DNA from: Cyanobacteria bacterium UBA8803
GTDB lineage: Bacteria > Cyanobacteriota > Cyanobacteriia > Cyanobacteriales > Coleofasciculaceae
DNA: 6,528 nt
NCBI GenBank assembly: GCA_003505715.1
Contig: DNXU01000521.1
Location: 16,191-22,718, forward strand
Reading direction: 5' to 3'
Below are positions 6,001 to 6,528 of this stretch, piece after piece. The position numbers and the translations under genes are program-made. Numbering within the stretch: position 1 is the stretch's first letter; every line of letters starts with the position of its first letter. Below the pieces are notes generated by a model that had not been told where the DNA came from, ran no database searches, and saw only the letters and a list, made by a program, of their open reading frames with translations.

Positions 6001-6403
6001 GACAATAAAGCTATGGGATATTCCGACGGGTCAATGCCTCAAAACTTTGCAAGATGATACATTGGTGATAGCAGTCGCCCTCAGTCCTAATGGTAAAATT
6101 CTTGCCAGTGGTGGTGGTGATACAGCCGTGAAGCTATGGAATGTTCAAACGGGTCAATGCTTCAAGAATTTGCTGGGACACACTAGTTGGATTAGGTCAG
6201 TTGTTTTTAGTCCTGATGGCCAAAGTCTCGCTAGCGGTAGCCAAGATGACTTGATTAAACTTTGGGATGTTCATACAGGCGAATGCCTAGAAACTTTGAG
6301 ATCCAAAAGACCCTACGAGAACATGAATATTACTAGTATTATGGGTCTGACTAGCTCTCAAAAAGCAACCCTTAAAGCTCTTGGAGCAGTCGAGAATTAC
6401 TAA
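2783..6403 (+). CDS. STAND/NLR-like NB-ARC ATPase with HTH-like N-terminus and 14 WD40 repeats
   Basis: The 1206-residue protein is a likely cytoplasmic signal-sensing switch. Residues 1-91 form a helical, HTH-like domain (S57-x-x-TWKRFLCG, then a Leu-rich helix ending in NWEDIVD). An acidic linker (99-108) leads to DWGDAPDISVFFGRTEEL (115-132), which opens the NB-ARC. Walker A is duplicated: GMRGVGKT (151-158) and GKGGIGKT (165-172). Walker B is LLILDN (240-245), a sensor-like NSRE lies at 285-288, and GNPLAL at 342-347. A winged-helix/helical region spans about 376-548, with LQSVLIEYMTE at 446-456. Eight pentapeptide-like units follow (549-588), then 14 WD repeats of about 42 residues (591-1171) and a conserved-looking tail (1172-1206). 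No TIR, nuclease, protease or membrane effector is seen. The gene is intact. It could be a transcription regulator, an NLR-type defence protein or an allorecognition-like sensor; the sequence does not decide. Confidence 0.96.
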   Translation: MQTFKASVTGLKKIQQARERITTERGWAIEDEQWVDEASHFLPLVKAGKNRVPGTVSIGTWKRFLCGTPVRAYNFKAFCMVLGLNWEDIVDRSATQSNQEELEELEEEPVPSYQDWGDAPDISVFFGRTEELAELERWIVIERCKLVAILGMRGVGKTKLSAKLGKGGIGKTDLSRKLAQEIDEGFEYVIWRSLLNAPPVEEILADFIKFLSNQQEVNLPNTLNSQLLRLINYLSQHRCLLILDNVEAILQGRQDAGQYREGYEGYGQLFKKIGEVAHESCLLLNSREKPKEISSLEGATKPVRSFNLGGLNSLEGQQIFTEIGSFYGSDDKWRELIEFYNGNPLALKLAAHHIQEVFAGDIAQFLREGQLVFNDLRELLDWHYERLSDLEKEVMYWFAINREPVSLSELREDLLSPIAKRQVPSTLQSLGRKLPLDKKNQENFMLQSVLIEYMTEQLIEVIWEEIKTRDIKLFNNHALLKAQSKDYVREVQIRLILRPVVERLIYVFESQNKVEAQLKQILVKLRAESPRNPGYAGGNILNLLIQMGADLRGYDFSHLTIQQAYFQNISLQEVNFAHSSLERCFFTQSFSSILSVAFSPNGELLAIGDGSGNIRTWNVASGQQLKTFQGHDSDRIWSLAFSPNGQILASGSGNQTVRLWDIQTGQCLKTLLGHPLVMAVAFSPNGEILASGSGYQTIKLWDVNTGDCLETLPGHTSILRSLAFSPNGEILASSGDDQTIKLWDVNTGQCLKTLQENTNEVWSVSFSPNSLILVSGCDDRSVRIWDINTGDCIETLQGHTDRVRSVSFSPDCQRIASGSDDQTIKLWNVNTGQCLNTLQGHNHTVQSVTFSPDGRTLASGGYDQTVKLWDVSTGYCIKTWQGYTNWIMSVAFSPNGKVLASGSGDQTIKLWDVKASQCLKTLQGHTSWVLSVAFSPDGQTLVSGGDDKTVKLWDVNTGQCLKTLQEHSNWIRSVAFSPDGQSIASSSEDRTVKLWDVNTGQCLKTLPAHTNIWSVTFSPDGQILASGGEDQMVRLWHIQTGKCLKTLQGHTHWIGTVVFSGDGQILASGCGDLTIKLWDIPTGQCLKTLQDDTLVIAVALSPNGKILASGGGDTAVKLWNVQTGQCFKNLLGHTSWIRSVVFSPDGQSLASGSQDDLIKLWDVHTGECLETLRSKRPYENMNITSIMGLTSSQKATLKALGAVENY
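3233..3316 (+). repeat. Tandem 42-bp duplication giving two consecutive P-loops
   Basis: Codons 151-164 (3233-3274, GMRGVGKTKLSAKL) and 165-178 (3275-3316, GKGGIGKTDLSRKL) align without gaps: 9 of 14 residues and about 26 of 42 bases are identical. The first copy follows the hydrophobic strand LVAIL, as a Walker A should. The second runs into the usual NB-ARC helix and the FEYVIWRSL strand. So 14 residues seem to have been added between strand 1 and helix 1. Confidence 0.85.
4427..4546 (+). repeat. Pentapeptide-repeat-like connector, residues 549-588
   Basis: Eight units of five residues have L, F or I at the centre (L551, F556, I561, F566, L571, F576, L581, F586), beginning ADLRG-YDFSH-LTIQQ-AYFQN. 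This is enough for two coils of a right-handed quadrilateral beta helix. It sits between the helical region and the first WD blade, and probably acts as a rigid spacer or cap. Confidence 0.65.
4553..6295 (+). repeat. Array of 14 WD40 repeats with a 126-bp period
   Basis: The conserved Trp of each blade is at residues 617, 660, 701, 743, 785, 827, 869, 911, 953, 995, 1036, 1078, 1119 and 1161, a spacing of 41-43. The consensus is SVAFSP(D/N)G-x-x-LASG-x-x-D-x-T(I/V)KLWDV, then TGQCLKTLQGHT. Fourteen blades suit two seven-bladed propellers. Some units are nearly identical in DNA: 4823-4855 equals 4949-4981 exactly (33 bp), and 5003-5050 matches 5633-5680 at 46 of 48 bases, five repeat units apart. 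Confidence 0.95.
6296..6400 (+). other. Conserved-looking C-terminal tail after the propellers, residues 1172-1206
   Basis: The tail contains RPYENMNITSIMGLTSSQ (1176-1193) and then KATLKALGAVENY. From memory, near-identical tails (RPYE-MNITG-TGLT-AQ-ATLKALGA) end many cyanobacterial WD40/NB-ARC proteins, so this is probably the true C-terminus and not a truncation. Its role is unknown. Confidence 0.6.
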
Positions 6404-6424
6404 TCTTAGAGCCTCACCCCCCAA

Positions 6425-6452
6425 CCCCCTCTCTCATCAGCGGGCGAGGGGG
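6425..6452. repeat. G/C-rich inverted repeat after the WD40 gene, possible terminator
   Basis: CCCCCTC (6425-6431) and GAGGGGG (6446-6452) are perfect complements around 14 bases, with partial extra pairing inside. It begins 22 bases after the stop codon. The motif CCTCACCCCCCAACCCCCTC resembles a dispersed intergenic repeat of cyanobacteria. It lacks a T-run, so a terminator role is possible but not shown. Confidence 0.5.
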
Positions 6453-6510
6453 AACAAGATACAATGCCGATATCATATCATGTCCGGTTGATTAACCATC
6501 ATAAAACTTG

Positions 6511-6528
6511 TCGCAGGGCGGGTTTTGA
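6511..6528. repeat. Possible left arm of a second dispersed repeat, cut by the window end
   Basis: TCGCAGGGCGGGTTTTGA resembles the first arm of the GTAGGGGCGGGTTT...AAACCCGCCCC inverted repeats scattered through many cyanobacterial genomes. The second arm, if present, lies outside the window. Confidence 0.3.

Noticed and set aside
4553..6295. Periodic repeats considered as a CRISPR-like or non-coding repeat array
   Set aside because: The 126-bp period is an exact multiple of three, stays in frame throughout and encodes clear WD40 blades.
6464..6528. ATG followed by an open frame running off the right edge
   Set aside because: It is only 21 codons, lacks a well-spaced Shine-Dalgarno sequence and lies within repeat-like sequence; it could only be judged with more sequence.

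Overview
The window looks like a piece of a filamentous cyanobacterial chromosome. Supporting signs are a giant WD40 protein of the kind cyanobacteria carry in many copies, an exoprotein with Calx-beta and DUF4114-like domains and no signal peptide, one HIP1 octamer (GCGATCGC at 1562-1569), and G/C-rich intergenic repeats at the right end. The genus cannot be fixed from the sequence alone.

Layout: 1-154 is the 3' flank of a minus-strand gene and holds only a weak terminator-like hairpin. 155-2572 (minus) encodes an 805-residue modular beta-rich protein: a PPC-like domain, three Calx-beta repeats, a PKD-like domain and a C-terminal DUF4114-type domain. 2573-2782 is a 210-bp divergent intergenic region with two palindromes. 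One is a perfect 10-bp inverted repeat 35 bp before the right-hand gene. 2783-6403 (plus) encodes a 1206-residue STAND/NLR-like ATPase: an HTH-like N-terminus, NB-ARC, a winged-helix/helical region, a short pentapeptide-repeat connector, 14 WD40 repeats (two seven-bladed propellers by count) and a short tail. 6404-6528 holds dispersed-repeat-like inverted sequences and no gene. No RNA gene, CRISPR array or transposase is visible.

How the genes may work together is inference. The large ATPase has the build of a ligand-sensing switch, with a propeller sensor, an NTPase and an HTH-like N-terminus, but no recognisable toxic effector. Its neighbour looks like a calcium-binding exported surface or matrix protein. 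They are divergent and share a short promoter region with operator-like palindromes, so local regulation is possible, but adjacency may also be chance. The most unusual item is a tandemly duplicated P-loop in the ATPase (GMRGVGKT followed 14 residues later by GKGGIGKT). Next is the near-identical 126-bp repeat array encoding the propellers, in which the residue two before each conserved SV pair varies strongly from blade to blade.
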